A stretch of DNA of 64,000 bases from Candidatus Epulonipiscium viviparus (GTDB lineage: Bacteria > Bacillota > Clostridia > Lachnospirales > Cellulosilyticaceae), in the NCBI RefSeq assembly GCF_030708075.1, contig NZ_CP117982.1, positions 2,745,302-2,809,301 on the forward strand, given 5' to 3'. Positions 56,190 through 64,000 of this stretch are shown here, in pieces. Numbering within the stretch: position 1 is the first letter of the stretch; every line of letters starts with the position of its first letter. The position numbers were made by a program, and so were the translations under genes. Under the pieces are notes generated by a model. It worked only from the letters and a program-made list of their open reading frames with translations. It had not been told where the DNA came from and did no database searches.

Positions 56190-57656
56190 GTGGAGACGTT
56201 ATTAAATAATATTGAGGAAAGTGTTTGTATTACAAATTTGGAAGGAAAAGTGTTATTTGTCAATAAAGCCTTAGAAGAACATTTTAAATATAACGGGAAA
56301 GAGTTGTTAGAAAAATATTTGAGCGCAAATGTAAATTTTCTTAAGTTACATAATGCAAAAAAGATTGCCATAAGTGCTGTAATAAATATTTTTGTGGAAA
56401 AGATAAGTTATAGAGGCGAAATGGCTTTTTGTATTTTGTTTAAAATAAGAGGATTGTCTAATAAGGAGATAGTGGTGAATATTAATGAAAATGAAATAAA
56501 TCTGAAGGCAATAGAGCAGACATTTTTGACGGATATGTTTTTATCAGATTTTAGCGCTATTGTAGATAAACCAGGAAATTTTTTGTATATTACGGAGGCA
56601 GTAAGCAATATCTTGGGATGGCAAAACTTTGAAATGATAGGTAAAAATTGGAGAGATTTTATACATCCAGAGGATATGATTAATGTTAAAGAGCAAGAAG
56701 AAAATTCGATTGCAGCAGGAAAAACGCAAAAATGTATTATTACAAGCAGAGTAAAATGTAAAAACGGAGAATATAGATGGATTCAGTGGAAGTTTAAGCC
56801 GTTTGAAGAGCCATCCATTGCGTATATAACTGGTGAGGACGTAACAGTGCATATGGAATATAAGAATAAGCAATTAGAAATTTTGAAGACCAAAGAATTA
56901 GAAAAGATCTATGATAATTTTTTATCTGTAATTTCGCACGAGCTTAGAACTCCGCTCACTTTAATAAACTCAACCAGTACATTAATACAAGATAATATTC
57001 CTCCAGAAAAATATAATCGTTTTAAGAAAAATATCAATAGACTCACAAGGTTGATTAATAACCTGATTAGTATGATAGAGCTAACAAATGGAAAGTATCA
57101 GCTGAAATATGAAAAAATAGATATAGAGTTGTTAACGAGACAAATTTTAGAAGTGCTAGAGCGAAATCCAAATTTCAAAAACATTACTATAAAATTAGAG
57201 AATAATTTATTGGAAAATTTTGTATATGTAGATGCTTATTATATAAAGAAAGTTATATTGAATATTATTTCAAATGCAATTAAGCATACAGAAATAGATG
57301 GAGAAATTTTAATAGAACTAACATCATCTGAGTGTTTTGTGGATATTGCAGTTACAAACTTTGGCAGACCTATACCAAAAACTCTAAAGGAAAATATTTT
57401 TGCGCCGTTTTTTATAATAGAAGAAATTTTGACCAGAAAAAATGATGGCAGTGGCATAGGATTGGCATTATCTTATACGGTAGCCAAATTGCATGAAGGA
57501 GAAATTGTAGTTAAAAGCGATACCGAATGCACCTGCTTTACGGTTCGCATACCCAAAGGATATAGAGAAACAAGTAACCATCAGGAAAAAATATTAACGG
57601 ACACGTATGATAATGATTTAGAAAACGATATATTTTTAGAATTATCAGATATTTAA
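56190..57656 (+). CDS. Cytoplasmic PAS-domain sensor histidine kinase (orphan)
   Basis: 488 residues from the GTG at 56190, six bases after AAAGGGGG; a TTG 18 nt upstream lies on the ribosome binding site. Two PAS-like regions come first (about 1-105 and 115-235, the second with ITEAVSNILGWQNFEMIG and FIHPEDM). The HisKA domain follows with the phosphorylated His in ISHELRTPLTL near 255. The HATPase region has the N box NIISNAIKHTE and the G box DGSGIGLALSYTVAKLHEG. No membrane segment exists, so the signal is intracellular. No response regulator gene is adjacent. Confidence 0.88.
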   Translation: METLLNNIEESVCITNLEGKVLFVNKALEEHFKYNGKELLEKYLSANVNFLKLHNAKKIAISAVINIFVEKISYRGEMAFCILFKIRGLSNKEIVVNINENEINLKAIEQTFLTDMFLSDFSAIVDKPGNFLYITEAVSNILGWQNFEMIGKNWRDFIHPEDMINVKEQEENSIAAGKTQKCIITSRVKCKNGEYRWIQWKFKPFEEPSIAYITGEDVTVHMEYKNKQLEILKTKELEKIYDNFLSVISHELRTPLTLINSTSTLIQDNIPPEKYNRFKKNINRLTRLINNLISMIELTNGKYQLKYEKIDIELLTRQILEVLERNPNFKNITIKLENNLLENFVYVDAYYIKKVILNIISNAIKHTEIDGEILIELTSSECFVDIAVTNFGRPIPKTLKENIFAPFFIIEEILTRKNDGSGIGLALSYTVAKLHEGEIVVKSDTECTCFTVRIPKGYRETSNHQEKILTDTYDNDLENDIFLELSDI

Positions 57657-57740
57657 TATTTGAAACATGAAAAAAGCTTATACTTGCAATAAATATAATT
57701 TTAGCTTAGAATGAAAATATCAGTCATATTCTTTGTGGCA

Positions 57741-57770
57741 GATTATTTTATTGATGATTATTTTATTGAT
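57741..57770. repeat. Perfect 15-bp tandem duplication
   Basis: gattattttattgat occurs twice head to tail right before the GAAGAGG ribosome binding site of the UroD-like gene. It lies in the leader and could change leader length by slippage. Confidence 0.85.
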
Positions 57771-57783
57771 GAAGAGGTGATTT

Positions 57784-58842
57784 ATGTCGTACGAACGTGG
57801 AATGGCAGCATTTAATTTGGAAATGACAGACAGAATACCAAGAACAGAATATTCGGCTCATAGGTATTGGAAATTGATTGATGCTGTTACAGGAATTAAG
57901 GTAGATGAAAAAAGCTTAAAAGCAGAGCAAGATAAGGCGACATCGGCTTTTGTGAAAGCTTGGGATTATTCTTATGTTTGGAATGTATTTGTTCACTCTC
58001 AGTATTTAAATAAATGTAGAACTCGAATGGGTCATGCGACTTTTGCTGCAGGAGGAGTCGACTTCAATAAAGAAGTTTCTTGCCCGTTTAAAGAACCAGA
58101 AGAATGTTTGACATTTGATCCAATAGAAGTGTATGGAGAAGTAGATGAGCGATTAGCATTAGAAAAATTAAACACTAATTATAGAGAAAAGTGTGCAGCG
58201 TTTCCAGATGCCGTGAATACTACAGGGACTTATATTACGCTAGTTTCGGGACTAATCGATATATTTGGCTGGGAAATGTTGCTATTGGCACTAGCCATAG
58301 ATGCGAAACAGTTTGGAAAAGTGGCGGATAGATATACCGAATGGATGATGCCATTTTTTAGAGCGCTAGCAGATACAGATACACCGATTGTAAATGTACA
58401 TGACGATATTGTGTGGACATCGGGAGCATTTGTGAATCCAAAATGGTATAGAGAGTTTGTATTTCCGAATTACAAAAAAATGTTTGAACCACTAAAAGAA
58501 GCGGGCAAAAAGATTATCTATACAAGCGACGGAACCTTTAATGAATTTGTAGACGATATTGCAGACTGCGGAGTAAACGGTTTTGTAATGGAGCCCACTA
58601 CAGACATGGAATATATAGCCAAAAGATATGGTAAGACTCACTCATTTGTAGGCAACGCAGATACAAGAATATTGCTAACAGGTACAAAAGAAGAAATTTA
58701 CAATGAGGTAAAACGCTGTGTGGATATTGGTAAGGATTGCCCAGGATTTTTTATGGCAGTAGGAAACCACATTCCTTCGAATACTCCGTTAGAAAATGCG
58801 TTGTATTATAATGAAGTTTTTGAAAAATTGAGTAGAAGATAA
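57784..58842 (+). CDS. Uroporphyrinogen decarboxylase-family (URO-D fold) protein
   Basis: 352 residues. The sequence fits the URO-D/MtaA barrel superfamily: an N-terminal RIPRTEYSAHRYW, a middle VNVHDDIVWTSGAFVNPKWYREFVFPNYKKMFEPL and a C-terminal FVGNADTRILLTGTKEEI with AVGNHIPSNTPLENAL. No heme genes are near, and the family includes corrinoid methyltransferases as well as sugar-cluster members of unknown role. It lies 24 nt before a sulfatase gene, so it probably serves the same catabolic unit. GAAGAGG precedes the ATG. Confidence 0.8.
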   Translation: MSYERGMAAFNLEMTDRIPRTEYSAHRYWKLIDAVTGIKVDEKSLKAEQDKATSAFVKAWDYSYVWNVFVHSQYLNKCRTRMGHATFAAGGVDFNKEVSCPFKEPEECLTFDPIEVYGEVDERLALEKLNTNYREKCAAFPDAVNTTGTYITLVSGLIDIFGWEMLLLALAIDAKQFGKVADRYTEWMMPFFRALADTDTPIVNVHDDIVWTSGAFVNPKWYREFVFPNYKKMFEPLKEAGKKIIYTSDGTFNEFVDDIADCGVNGFVMEPTTDMEYIAKRYGKTHSFVGNADTRILLTGTKEEIYNEVKRCVDIGKDCPGFFMAVGNHIPSNTPLENALYYNEVFEKLSRR

Positions 58843-58866
58843 TTTAAAAAGAGAAGGGGATTAATT

Positions 58867-60357
58867 TTGAAGCAACCAAATATTTTATATATCATGTCAG
58901 ATGATCACGCAAGCAATTCTATTAGCTGCTATAACTCCATGTTATCGAGTGTATTTAAGACACCAAATCTTGATAGAATAGCATACGAAGGATGCAGAAT
59001 GGACAATTATTATGCAACAAACTCGATATGTGTGCCAGCAAGAGCGACTGTGATGACGGGTCAATACGGAAACAAGAATGGGGTAAAAACATTAGCAGAT
59101 AAGTGGAATCCAAATCAGCCTCTAAACTTGGCAAAAATTATGACAGACGCAGGGTATCAAACGGCTATGTTTGGAAAGTGGCATCTAGATTGCGATCCAA
59201 TTGGATTTGAAGAATATCAATATTTAGACATGATAAATGGAAAGCATCCAAGACAGCAAGGGATTTATTGGGATCCTGAATTTAGGACTTCTGAAGGTGA
59301 ATTTAAAAAATATGAAGGATATGTGACAGAAATAATCACTGATATGACGAAGGATTATATTTTAAATCGCGATAAAAATAAGCCGTTCTTTATTATGTGT
59401 AATCACAAAGCACCGCATGATTATTGGCAATTTGCGGCAAAATATAAAGACATCTTTGATGGCGTTGACATTCCGATACCAGAAAGCTTATTTGAAGATA
59501 GATCGCACAGAAATATAGCATCAAGAGAGTATGGCTCAAGCGTTACTCCGAGACATAAAGTAAGAAGTTTGTATAATGAATTTTGCAAGCCAAATTATGT
59601 AACAGGGCCGCTTGAAGGAACAGAGGATATGACTTTTGAGGAAAAAGGCATCGCAGCGTATCAAAAATACTTGAAGGATTATTTGAGAACTGTGGCATCC
59701 ATTGATGAATCTGTTGGATATTTGTATACAGTGCTTAAACATGAAAATATTTTGGACGATACCGTTATAATTTATACTTCTGATCAAGGAATGTTTTTGG
59801 GAGAGCACGACTATCAAGATAAGCGATGGAGTTATGAGGAAAGTTTAGGGACACCATTGATGATTAGATACAGAGATGAAATTAAACCCAATACGGTATC
59901 CAAAGAGTTAATGGCAAATATTGATATCGCACCAACTATTTTGGACTATGCAGGAATTGAAGTGCCAGCAGAAATGCAAGGCGTAAGCGCTAGAGATATC
60001 ATAAAAGGTGAACACGAAGCAATCCACGAAGGAGTTTATTTTAGATACTGGATGCACTTGGCTCATCGACATGATAATCCGGCACATTATGGAGTGGTAA
60101 CCAAAGACTATAAATTGATTTTCTATTATGGGATGCCTCTCGATGCAACAGGGGCGGTGCAAACTATTACACCGGGTGGATTTGAGTTATATGATCTAAA
60201 GAATGACCCGATGGAGCTTAATAATGTGTATGATGATCCGAACTATGAACAAATGAGAGAAGTGGCAAAAAGATTGTTGGAATCGTTGAAAAAAGAGTAT
60301 GGAGATACAGATACTGAGTATAGCGATCTTCAAAAATTATATAGTGAACTTAAGTAA
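58867..60357 (+). CDS. Type I sulfatase (formylglycine-dependent, family S1)
   Basis: 496 residues from a TTG start with AGAAGGGG upstream. The alkaline-phosphatase-superfamily sulfatase has metal ligands in IMSDDHASN near 9-17. The active-site Cys55 in SICVPARATVMTGQ is converted to formylglycine; the motif has Ala where Ser is usual. GKWHLD, HKAPHDYW and YTSDQGMFLGEHDY follow. There is no signal peptide, so the enzyme is cytoplasmic and acts on imported sulfated saccharides. No maturase (anSME) gene is in this window. Confidence 0.9.
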   Translation: MKQPNILYIMSDDHASNSISCYNSMLSSVFKTPNLDRIAYEGCRMDNYYATNSICVPARATVMTGQYGNKNGVKTLADKWNPNQPLNLAKIMTDAGYQTAMFGKWHLDCDPIGFEEYQYLDMINGKHPRQQGIYWDPEFRTSEGEFKKYEGYVTEIITDMTKDYILNRDKNKPFFIMCNHKAPHDYWQFAAKYKDIFDGVDIPIPESLFEDRSHRNIASREYGSSVTPRHKVRSLYNEFCKPNYVTGPLEGTEDMTFEEKGIAAYQKYLKDYLRTVASIDESVGYLYTVLKHENILDDTVIIYTSDQGMFLGEHDYQDKRWSYEESLGTPLMIRYRDEIKPNTVSKELMANIDIAPTILDYAGIEVPAEMQGVSARDIIKGEHEAIHEGVYFRYWMHLAHRHDNPAHYGVVTKDYKLIFYYGMPLDATGAVQTITPGGFELYDLKNDPMELNNVYDDPNYEQMREVAKRLLESLKKEYGDTDTEYSDLQKLYSELK

Positions 60358-60363
60358 AAGAGG

Positions 60364-60394
60364 AAGCTGTCGCTAACAATGTGGCAGCTTTTTA
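60364..60394 (+). terminator. Terminator of the UroD-like/sulfatase operon
   Basis: Stem aagctgtc / ggcagctt with one G-U pair (60364-60371 and 60383-60390), followed by TTTTTAA. Confidence 0.85.
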
Positions 60395-60491
60395 AAATGG
60401 GAAATTATAAATTAATATAGTAATATATGGATAAAATGGAACATAGAATAAAATGGACAATTAAATTTTTATAATTGAGGAGAAATTGTAT

Positions 60492-61463
60492 ATGGACAAA
60501 TGGATTAAAATTAGTACAAAAGAAGATCTGAAAAAGTTGGGAAAATTTGAGGACCTTAAAAAGGAAATACTAATAGATTTAAACTTGGTAAACATTATAG
60601 GATTTCGAGGATTTGACCAAATGTATCAGTTTATTACAAAATTGCAAAAGCTGATAGAGCGAGGTATTGTAGAGACGCAAATGCTAAATAATGTATGTGA
60701 TAAAAAAGCGGAGTTTAATGCTTTGAGATTGAACGTATTAGAAACGTTAGAATTAAAGGGAATAATTAATTTCCAACGTAAAGTAGACATACCAATTTTC
60801 ATAATGCGGATACAAAACTTTATGCAGCAACAGAATACAAATACAATCGTTGATGTACAAGCAAAAGCGGAAGTTATGGAAGCTGTAAAGGCGGAAGCAA
60901 AAGCCGAGGTTATGGAAGCTGCCAAGGCGGAAGCAAAAGCGGAAGTTATGGAATTTGCAATGGCAGAAGTAATGGAAGAAGCTAAAGCGGAAATTATGTT
61001 GCAAGCAAAAGCCGAGGTTATGGAATTAGCAAGGGCGGAAGTAAAAGCCGAGGTTATGGAAGTTGCCAAGGCGGAAGCAAAAGCGGAAGTTCTAGAAGCT
61101 GCGATAGTAGAAGCAAAAGCTGAGGTTATGGAAGCTGTAAAGGCAGAAGTAAAAGCGGAAGTTATGGAAGCTGCAAAGGCGGAAGCAAAAGCGGAAGTTC
61201 TAGAAGCTGCGATAGTAGAAGCAAAAGCTGAGGTTATGGAAGCTGTAAAGGCAGAAGTAAAAGCGGAAGTAATGGAAACTGCAAAGGCGGAAGCAAAAGC
61301 GGAAGTTCTAGAAGCTGCGATAGTAGAAGCAAAAGCTGAGGTTATGGAAGCTGTAAAGGCAGAAGTAAAAGCGGAAGTAATGGAAGCTGCAAAGGCGGAA
61401 GCAAAAGCGGAAGTTATAGAAGCTGCGATAGTAGAAGCAAAAGCGAGGTTATGGAAGCTGTAA
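60492..61463 (+). CDS. N-terminal fragment of the repeat/J-domain protein
   Basis: 323 residues as read. The first 120 residues are unique and mostly helical (MDKWIKISTKEDLKKLG at the start, then RIQNFMQQQN before the repeats). They are followed by repeats of AEVMEAAKAEAK type until the frame runs out at RLWKL after the 1-nt slip. If the deletions are real this fragment would be made without the J-like segment. The start is supported by GAGGAG at 60477-60482. Confidence 0.55.
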   Translation: MDKWIKISTKEDLKKLGKFEDLKKEILIDLNLVNIIGFRGFDQMYQFITKLQKLIERGIVETQMLNNVCDKKAEFNALRLNVLETLELKGIINFQRKVDIPIFIMRIQNFMQQQNTNTIVDVQAKAEVMEAVKAEAKAEVMEAAKAEAKAEVMEFAMAEVMEEAKAEIMLQAKAEVMELARAEVKAEVMEVAKAEAKAEVLEAAIVEAKAEVMEAVKAEVKAEVMEAAKAEAKAEVLEAAIVEAKAEVMEAVKAEVKAEVMETAKAEAKAEVLEAAIVEAKAEVMEAVKAEVKAEVMEAAKAEAKAEVIEAAIVEAKARLWKL

Positions 61464-62540
61464 AGGCAGAAGTAAAAGCGGAAGTTATGGAAGCTGTAAA
61501 GGCAGAAGTAAAAGCGGAAGTTATGGAAGCTGCAAAGGCGGAAGTAAAAGCGGAAGTTATGGAAGCTGCGATAGTAGAAGCAAAAGCTGAGGTTATGGAA
61601 GCTGCAAAGGCAGAAGTAAAAGCGGAAGTAATGGAAACTGCAAAGGCGGAAGCAAAAGCGGAAGTTCTAGAAGCTGCGATAGTAGAAGCAAAAGCTGAGG
61701 TTATGGAAGCTGTAAAGGCAGAAGTAAAAGCGGAAGTAATGGAAACTGCAAAGGCGGAAGCAAAAGCGGAAGTTCTAGAAGCTGCGATAGTAGAAGCAAA
61801 AGCTGAGGTTATGGAAGCTGTAAAGGCAGAAGTAAAAGCGGAAGTTATGGAAGCTGCCAAGGCGGAAGCAAAAGCGGAAGTTATAGAAGCTGCGAAGTAG
61901 AAGCAAAAGCCGAGGTTATGGAAGCTGTAAAGGCAGAAGTAAAAGTGGAAGTTATGGAAGCTGTAAAGGCAGAAGTAAAAGCGGAAGTTATGGAAACTGC
62001 AAAGGCGGAAGCAAAAGCGGAAGTTATGGAAGCTGCGATAGTAGAAGCAAAAGCTGAGGTTATGGAAGCTGCAAAGGCGGAAGCAAAAGCGGAAGTTCTA
62101 GAAGCTGCAAAGGCGGAAGCAAAAGCGGAAGTTCTAGAAGCTGCCAAGGCGGAAGCAAAAGCGGAAGTTATGGAATTTGCCAAGGCGGAAGCAAAAGCGG
62201 AAGTTATGGAATTTGCAATGGCAGAAGTAATGGAAGAAGCTAAAGCAGAAATTATGTTGCAAGCAAAAGCCGAAGTTATGGAATTAGCAAAAGCGGAAGT
62301 AATGGAAACTGCAAAGGCGGAAGCAAAAGCGGAAGTTATGGAAGCTGTAAAGGCAGAAGTAAAAGCCGAAGCTATGGAAGTTACAAAAGCCGAAGTAATG
62401 GAAGAAGTTAGAGAAGAGATTAAGGCTGAAATAATGGAAGAAGTTAGAGAAGAGATTAAGGCTGAAATAATGGAAGAAGTTAGAGAAGAGATTAAGGCCG
62501 AAGTAATGAAAGAAGTTAGAGAAGAGATTAAGGCCAAAGC
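60860..62540. repeat. 36-bp tandem repeats with a 108-bp higher-order unit
   Basis: About 45 imperfect copies of a 36-bp unit encoding twelve residues (gcggaagttatggaagctgc... type). In 61085-61430 and 61660-61830 the units are ordered into a 108-bp super-repeat (VLEAAIVEAK, VMEAVKAEVK, VMEAAKAEAK). The last part (62400-62530) consists of four 36-bp units of another variant. Antisense frames are open across much of it because the repeat lacks stop triplets, which is a composition effect. Confidence 0.9.
61451..61900 (+). CDS. Middle fragment of the repeat/J-domain gene (repeats only)
   Basis: 149 residues consisting only of the twelve-residue Ala/Glu/Lys repeats. It opens at an internal Met inside a repeat, with no ribosome binding site, and ends at a TAG created by the second 1-nt slip. 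I regard it as part of the split gene, not as an independent gene. Confidence 0.3.
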   Translation: MEAVKAEVKAEVMEAVKAEVKAEVMEAAKAEVKAEVMEAAIVEAKAEVMEAAKAEVKAEVMETAKAEAKAEVLEAAIVEAKAEVMEAVKAEVKAEVMETAKAEAKAEVLEAAIVEAKAEVMEAVKAEVKAEVMEAAKAEAKAEVIEAAK

Positions 62541-62835
62541 AATGACAGAAGTTAGAGTAGAGAAACAAGCAATTGATTTGGGAGAATCTGATAATAGAGG
62601 ATTTTTTAAGTCTGAGATTCATGAGATAGCATATAAATTGATTAATTATAATTCCATTTTTGACGCGTCTTTGGGGATTACCAGATTACACTATTTGAGT
62701 GCTGAAAAAGCAAAAGAGTGGCGTAATAAATATGCCAAAATGTTCCATCCAGATCAAAAACAAAACATGGACATGTTAGAGGAAACTACAAGTGCGATAA
62801 ATAAAATTTATAATAGAATGGTGGGGAAATCATAA
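61918..62835 (+). CDS. C-terminal fragment with repeats and J-domain-like HPD segment
   Basis: 305 residues as read from an internal Met. It holds the last repeats, including four near-identical EEVREEIKAEIM units (about 62400-62530), and the unique C-terminus of about 90 residues. The HPD triplet is encoded at 62746-62754 in AKMFHPDQ, followed by a helix LEETTSAINKIYNRM, as expected for helix III of J-domains. Canonical J-domains use HPD to stimulate an Hsp70 ATPase. The stop codon directly abuts the GTG start of the HNH-like gene. Confidence 0.5.
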   Translation: MEAVKAEVKVEVMEAVKAEVKAEVMETAKAEAKAEVMEAAIVEAKAEVMEAAKAEAKAEVLEAAKAEAKAEVLEAAKAEAKAEVMEFAKAEAKAEVMEFAMAEVMEEAKAEIMLQAKAEVMELAKAEVMETAKAEAKAEVMEAVKAEVKAEAMEVTKAEVMEEVREEIKAEIMEEVREEIKAEIMEEVREEIKAEVMKEVREEIKAKAMTEVRVEKQAIDLGESDNRGFFKSEIHEIAYKLINYNSIFDASLGITRLHYLSAEKAKEWRNKYAKMFHPDQKQNMDMLEETTSAINKIYNRMVGKS

Positions 62836-63654
62836 GTGAGTGAACAATTAAAAGAACAAAAAGAACAAAAAGAACAAAAAAAGGAACAAAAAAATGAAAT
62901 AGTAGTATATGAAGAGTTAAAAAATAGTCCTAACTTTCAAAAATCATTTGATTTGCATAAAAAATTGACCCTATTAAAAATTGGAGATAAAGAGGATAAT
63001 TTTAATAAAAACACATTAACAGCAATTAATAACCAAATTCAAAACCATACTATCATAGATTCGAAAACTGGAATTTTGTATTTTAGGGTAGAGGGAATTC
63101 ATAATATTTTGAGGACAAAGCCGGGTATAGCAAGAAATCTGATATACCAAGGCAATCCTCCACAACTACAAGCTGTAACATCAGTAGTAGTTCATAACGA
63201 CAAAGATTATATTTCTCAACCATCATTGATGGCAATATTGGATTATTCCGATGCGTTAAGTGGTGGAACCAAAGGTAGATATATAAATTACGTTAATACA
63301 TCAATTAGGTTATTTAAAACTTTTGAATATATTAGACATTTGAAATACAAGTTTTTGGGAGATATGATTTCATCTAGAGCGACACTCAAAAACAAAAAAA
63401 TTAAGAGTGAAAAAATAACACAATGCCAGTTTACAAACACACCATTTAAAAATAAGAAGGATGTGGAATTTGCCCATATAGATGCTGTGGCGTATAAACC
63501 TAATTTAGCAACGGATATACGTAATGGTGTTATTGTATTAAAAAGTATTCATACAGAAATGACAAAGCAGGAGATAAATGATTTTAACGCTATGTATAAG
63601 TTTTGTGTAGATAATAATTATGACCTAAAGTGGGCAGAAAAAGTGGATTGGTGA
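62836..63654 (+). CDS. HNH-endonuclease-like protein coupled to the repeat/J-domain gene
   Basis: 272 residues from a GTG placed directly after the TAA of the upstream gene, with GGTGGGG before it, so translation is coupled. The first 20 residues are KEQ repeats. Near residues 193-245 lies CQFTNTPFKNKKDVEFAHIDA followed by NGVIVLKSIHTEM, which matches the HNH order (His in AHI, Asn in RNG, His in SIH), with only one of the usual zinc Cys. The middle part (residues 60-180) is not recognised. The likely role is a DNA nuclease, but catalytic status is unproven. Confidence 0.6.
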   Translation: MSEQLKEQKEQKEQKKEQKNEIVVYEELKNSPNFQKSFDLHKKLTLLKIGDKEDNFNKNTLTAINNQIQNHTIIDSKTGILYFRVEGIHNILRTKPGIARNLIYQGNPPQLQAVTSVVVHNDKDYISQPSLMAILDYSDALSGGTKGRYINYVNTSIRLFKTFEYIRHLKYKFLGDMISSRATLKNKKIKSEKITQCQFTNTPFKNKKDVEFAHIDAVAYKPNLATDIRNGVIVLKSIHTEMTKQEINDFNAMYKFCVDNNYDLKWAEKVDW

Positions 63655-63720
63655 GTTATATTTTGTGCATTATTTGGCTATAATGTTAGTGTATATTTAT
63701 GCTAAAAAGGGTGAGTAGCT

Positions 63721-64000
63721 ATGTTAGATTTCTTTAAGGAGCTGCAGAAAGAAAATGGGTTCAATAGCAAGATTCCGGAGATTTCACGTCATGATAGAGA
63801 AGAGTTGCGTAGAATTGGTAGAGAAGTTCAGAAGAAGTTTGAAGAAACATTTGATGAGGTAAATCCGGAATTTGGCAAATCAGTAAAAAAATTTAATAAT
63901 ACTGTAAATGCTGGCCTAGATATAGTCAAAAAAGGGATTGACAATGTAAATAACAGCTTTGAAGCACTGCACGCTAAAACTTGGAAAGAAGAAATATTGA
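63721..64000 (+). CDS. Partial unknown gene at the right edge
   Basis: An open frame of at least 93 codons starts at ATG 63721, five bases after AAAAGGGTGAG, and runs off the window. The sequence begins MLDFFKELQKENGFNSKIPE and is a charged, helical, coiled-coil-like protein (RREVQKKFEETFDEV-like and KKFNNTVNAGLDIVKKG segments). No family is recognised. A TATAAT at about 63681-63686 may give it its own promoter, so membership in the upstream two-gene unit is open. Confidence 0.55.
   Translation, partial: MLDFFKELQKENGFNSKIPEISRHDREELRRIGREVQKKFEETFDEVNPEFGKSVKKFNNTVNAGLDIVKKGIDNVNNSFEALHAKTWKEEIL

Larger units (their letters stand above)
60492..62835 (+). pseudogene. Giant Ala/Glu/Lys repeat protein with C-terminal J-domain-like segment, split by two 1-nt deletions
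   Basis: The frame begins at ATG 60492 (GAGGAG nine bases upstream) and breaks twice, near 61445 and 61895. At each point one T is missing compared with neighbouring repeat copies. Restoring both gives exactly 781 residues. Layout: a unique N-terminal region of about 120 residues; about 45 twelve-residue repeats of the type AEVMEAAKAEAK (helical, about 120-680); a unique C-terminus with KYAKMFHPDQKQN, whose HPD and following helix resemble a DnaJ J-domain. No known full-length homologue is recognised. The breaks may be real, phase-variable or assembly errors. Confidence 0.65.

Noticed and set aside
61414-62537. Long antisense open frames across the repeat gene (SITSAF-type products)
   Set aside because: They are the mirror of a repeat lacking stop triplets; no ribosome binding site or unique sequence supports them.
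60860-62540. CRISPR-like regular repeats
   Set aside because: The repeats are contiguous, imperfect 36-bp coding units with no unique spacers, and they translate as a continuous helical repeat.
1-64000. tRNA or rRNA genes
   Set aside because: I scanned for T-loop like GGTTCGANTCC blocks and conserved rRNA segments and saw none. A tRNA-finding program would settle this.

Overview
The window is AT-rich DNA that looks like an anaerobic, spore-related Firmicute of class Clostridia, probably Lachnospirales. The support is hfq, spoVB and yyaC sporulation-type genes, strong purine-rich ribosome binding sites, TTG and GTG starts, U-tract terminators, and a GlnRS. Alpha-fucosidase, sulfatase and an FN3/beta-propeller glycosidase suggest life on fucosylated or sulfated polysaccharides, for example in the gut of a marine herbivore. 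That placement is inference. No rRNA, tRNA, CRISPR array, insertion sequence or phage module was seen.

Layout. 0-1.3 kb: tail of an unidentified gene, a small membrane protein, hfq and a Fur-family regulator. 1.35-4.5 kb (minus): a four-gene Opp/Nik-type ABC importer without a binding-protein gene. 4.7-16.2 kb: GntP permease, CvpA/DUF5711 pair, glgA, a degenerate-JAMM/LysM membrane protein, yyaC, spoVB, and two extracytoplasmic proteins of unknown role. 16.2-23.4 kb (minus): Cys-rich protein, L,D-transpeptidase, SDR, uvrA, DUF4430 protein. 23.8-32.2 kb: P-type ATPase with an altered CPx motif, hydroxyacid dehydrogenase, GH29 fucosidase, CstA, a tiny Lys-rich protein, glnS. 32.3-43 kb (plus): urtABCDE urea importer behind an unusual tandem attenuator leader, a TRAP-transporter remnant, then ureABCEFGD. 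43-48.9 kb (minus): an oligosaccharide locus (glycosidase, binding protein, two permeases that both carry 1-nt deletions). 49-55 kb (minus): gltD and gltB behind a promoter and leader terminator. 55.2-60.4 kb: polysaccharide deacetylase, orphan PAS histidine kinase, UroD-like protein, sulfatase. 60.5-64 kb (plus): a very repetitive Ala/Glu/Lys-rich gene ending in a J-domain-like HPD segment, translationally coupled to an HNH-like nuclease candidate, then a partial unknown gene.

How it fits together. The 30-55 kb stretch is a nitrogen economy block: urea import, urease, glutamate synthase and GlnRS. Its two transport/assimilation operons both seem to be controlled by transcription attenuation. 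The urt leader has two copies of a hairpin with an A1/G4 hexaloop whose 3' arm is shared with a terminator, the logic of ANTAR-protein antitermination. The Nik-type importer near the left end could supply nickel for urease, but this is not shown. The most unusual coding system is the J-domain/repeat protein plus HNH pair at the right end. Several genes show decay: the two sugar permeases, a TRAP DctM remnant, a second binding-protein remnant, and two 1-nt slips in the repeat gene.
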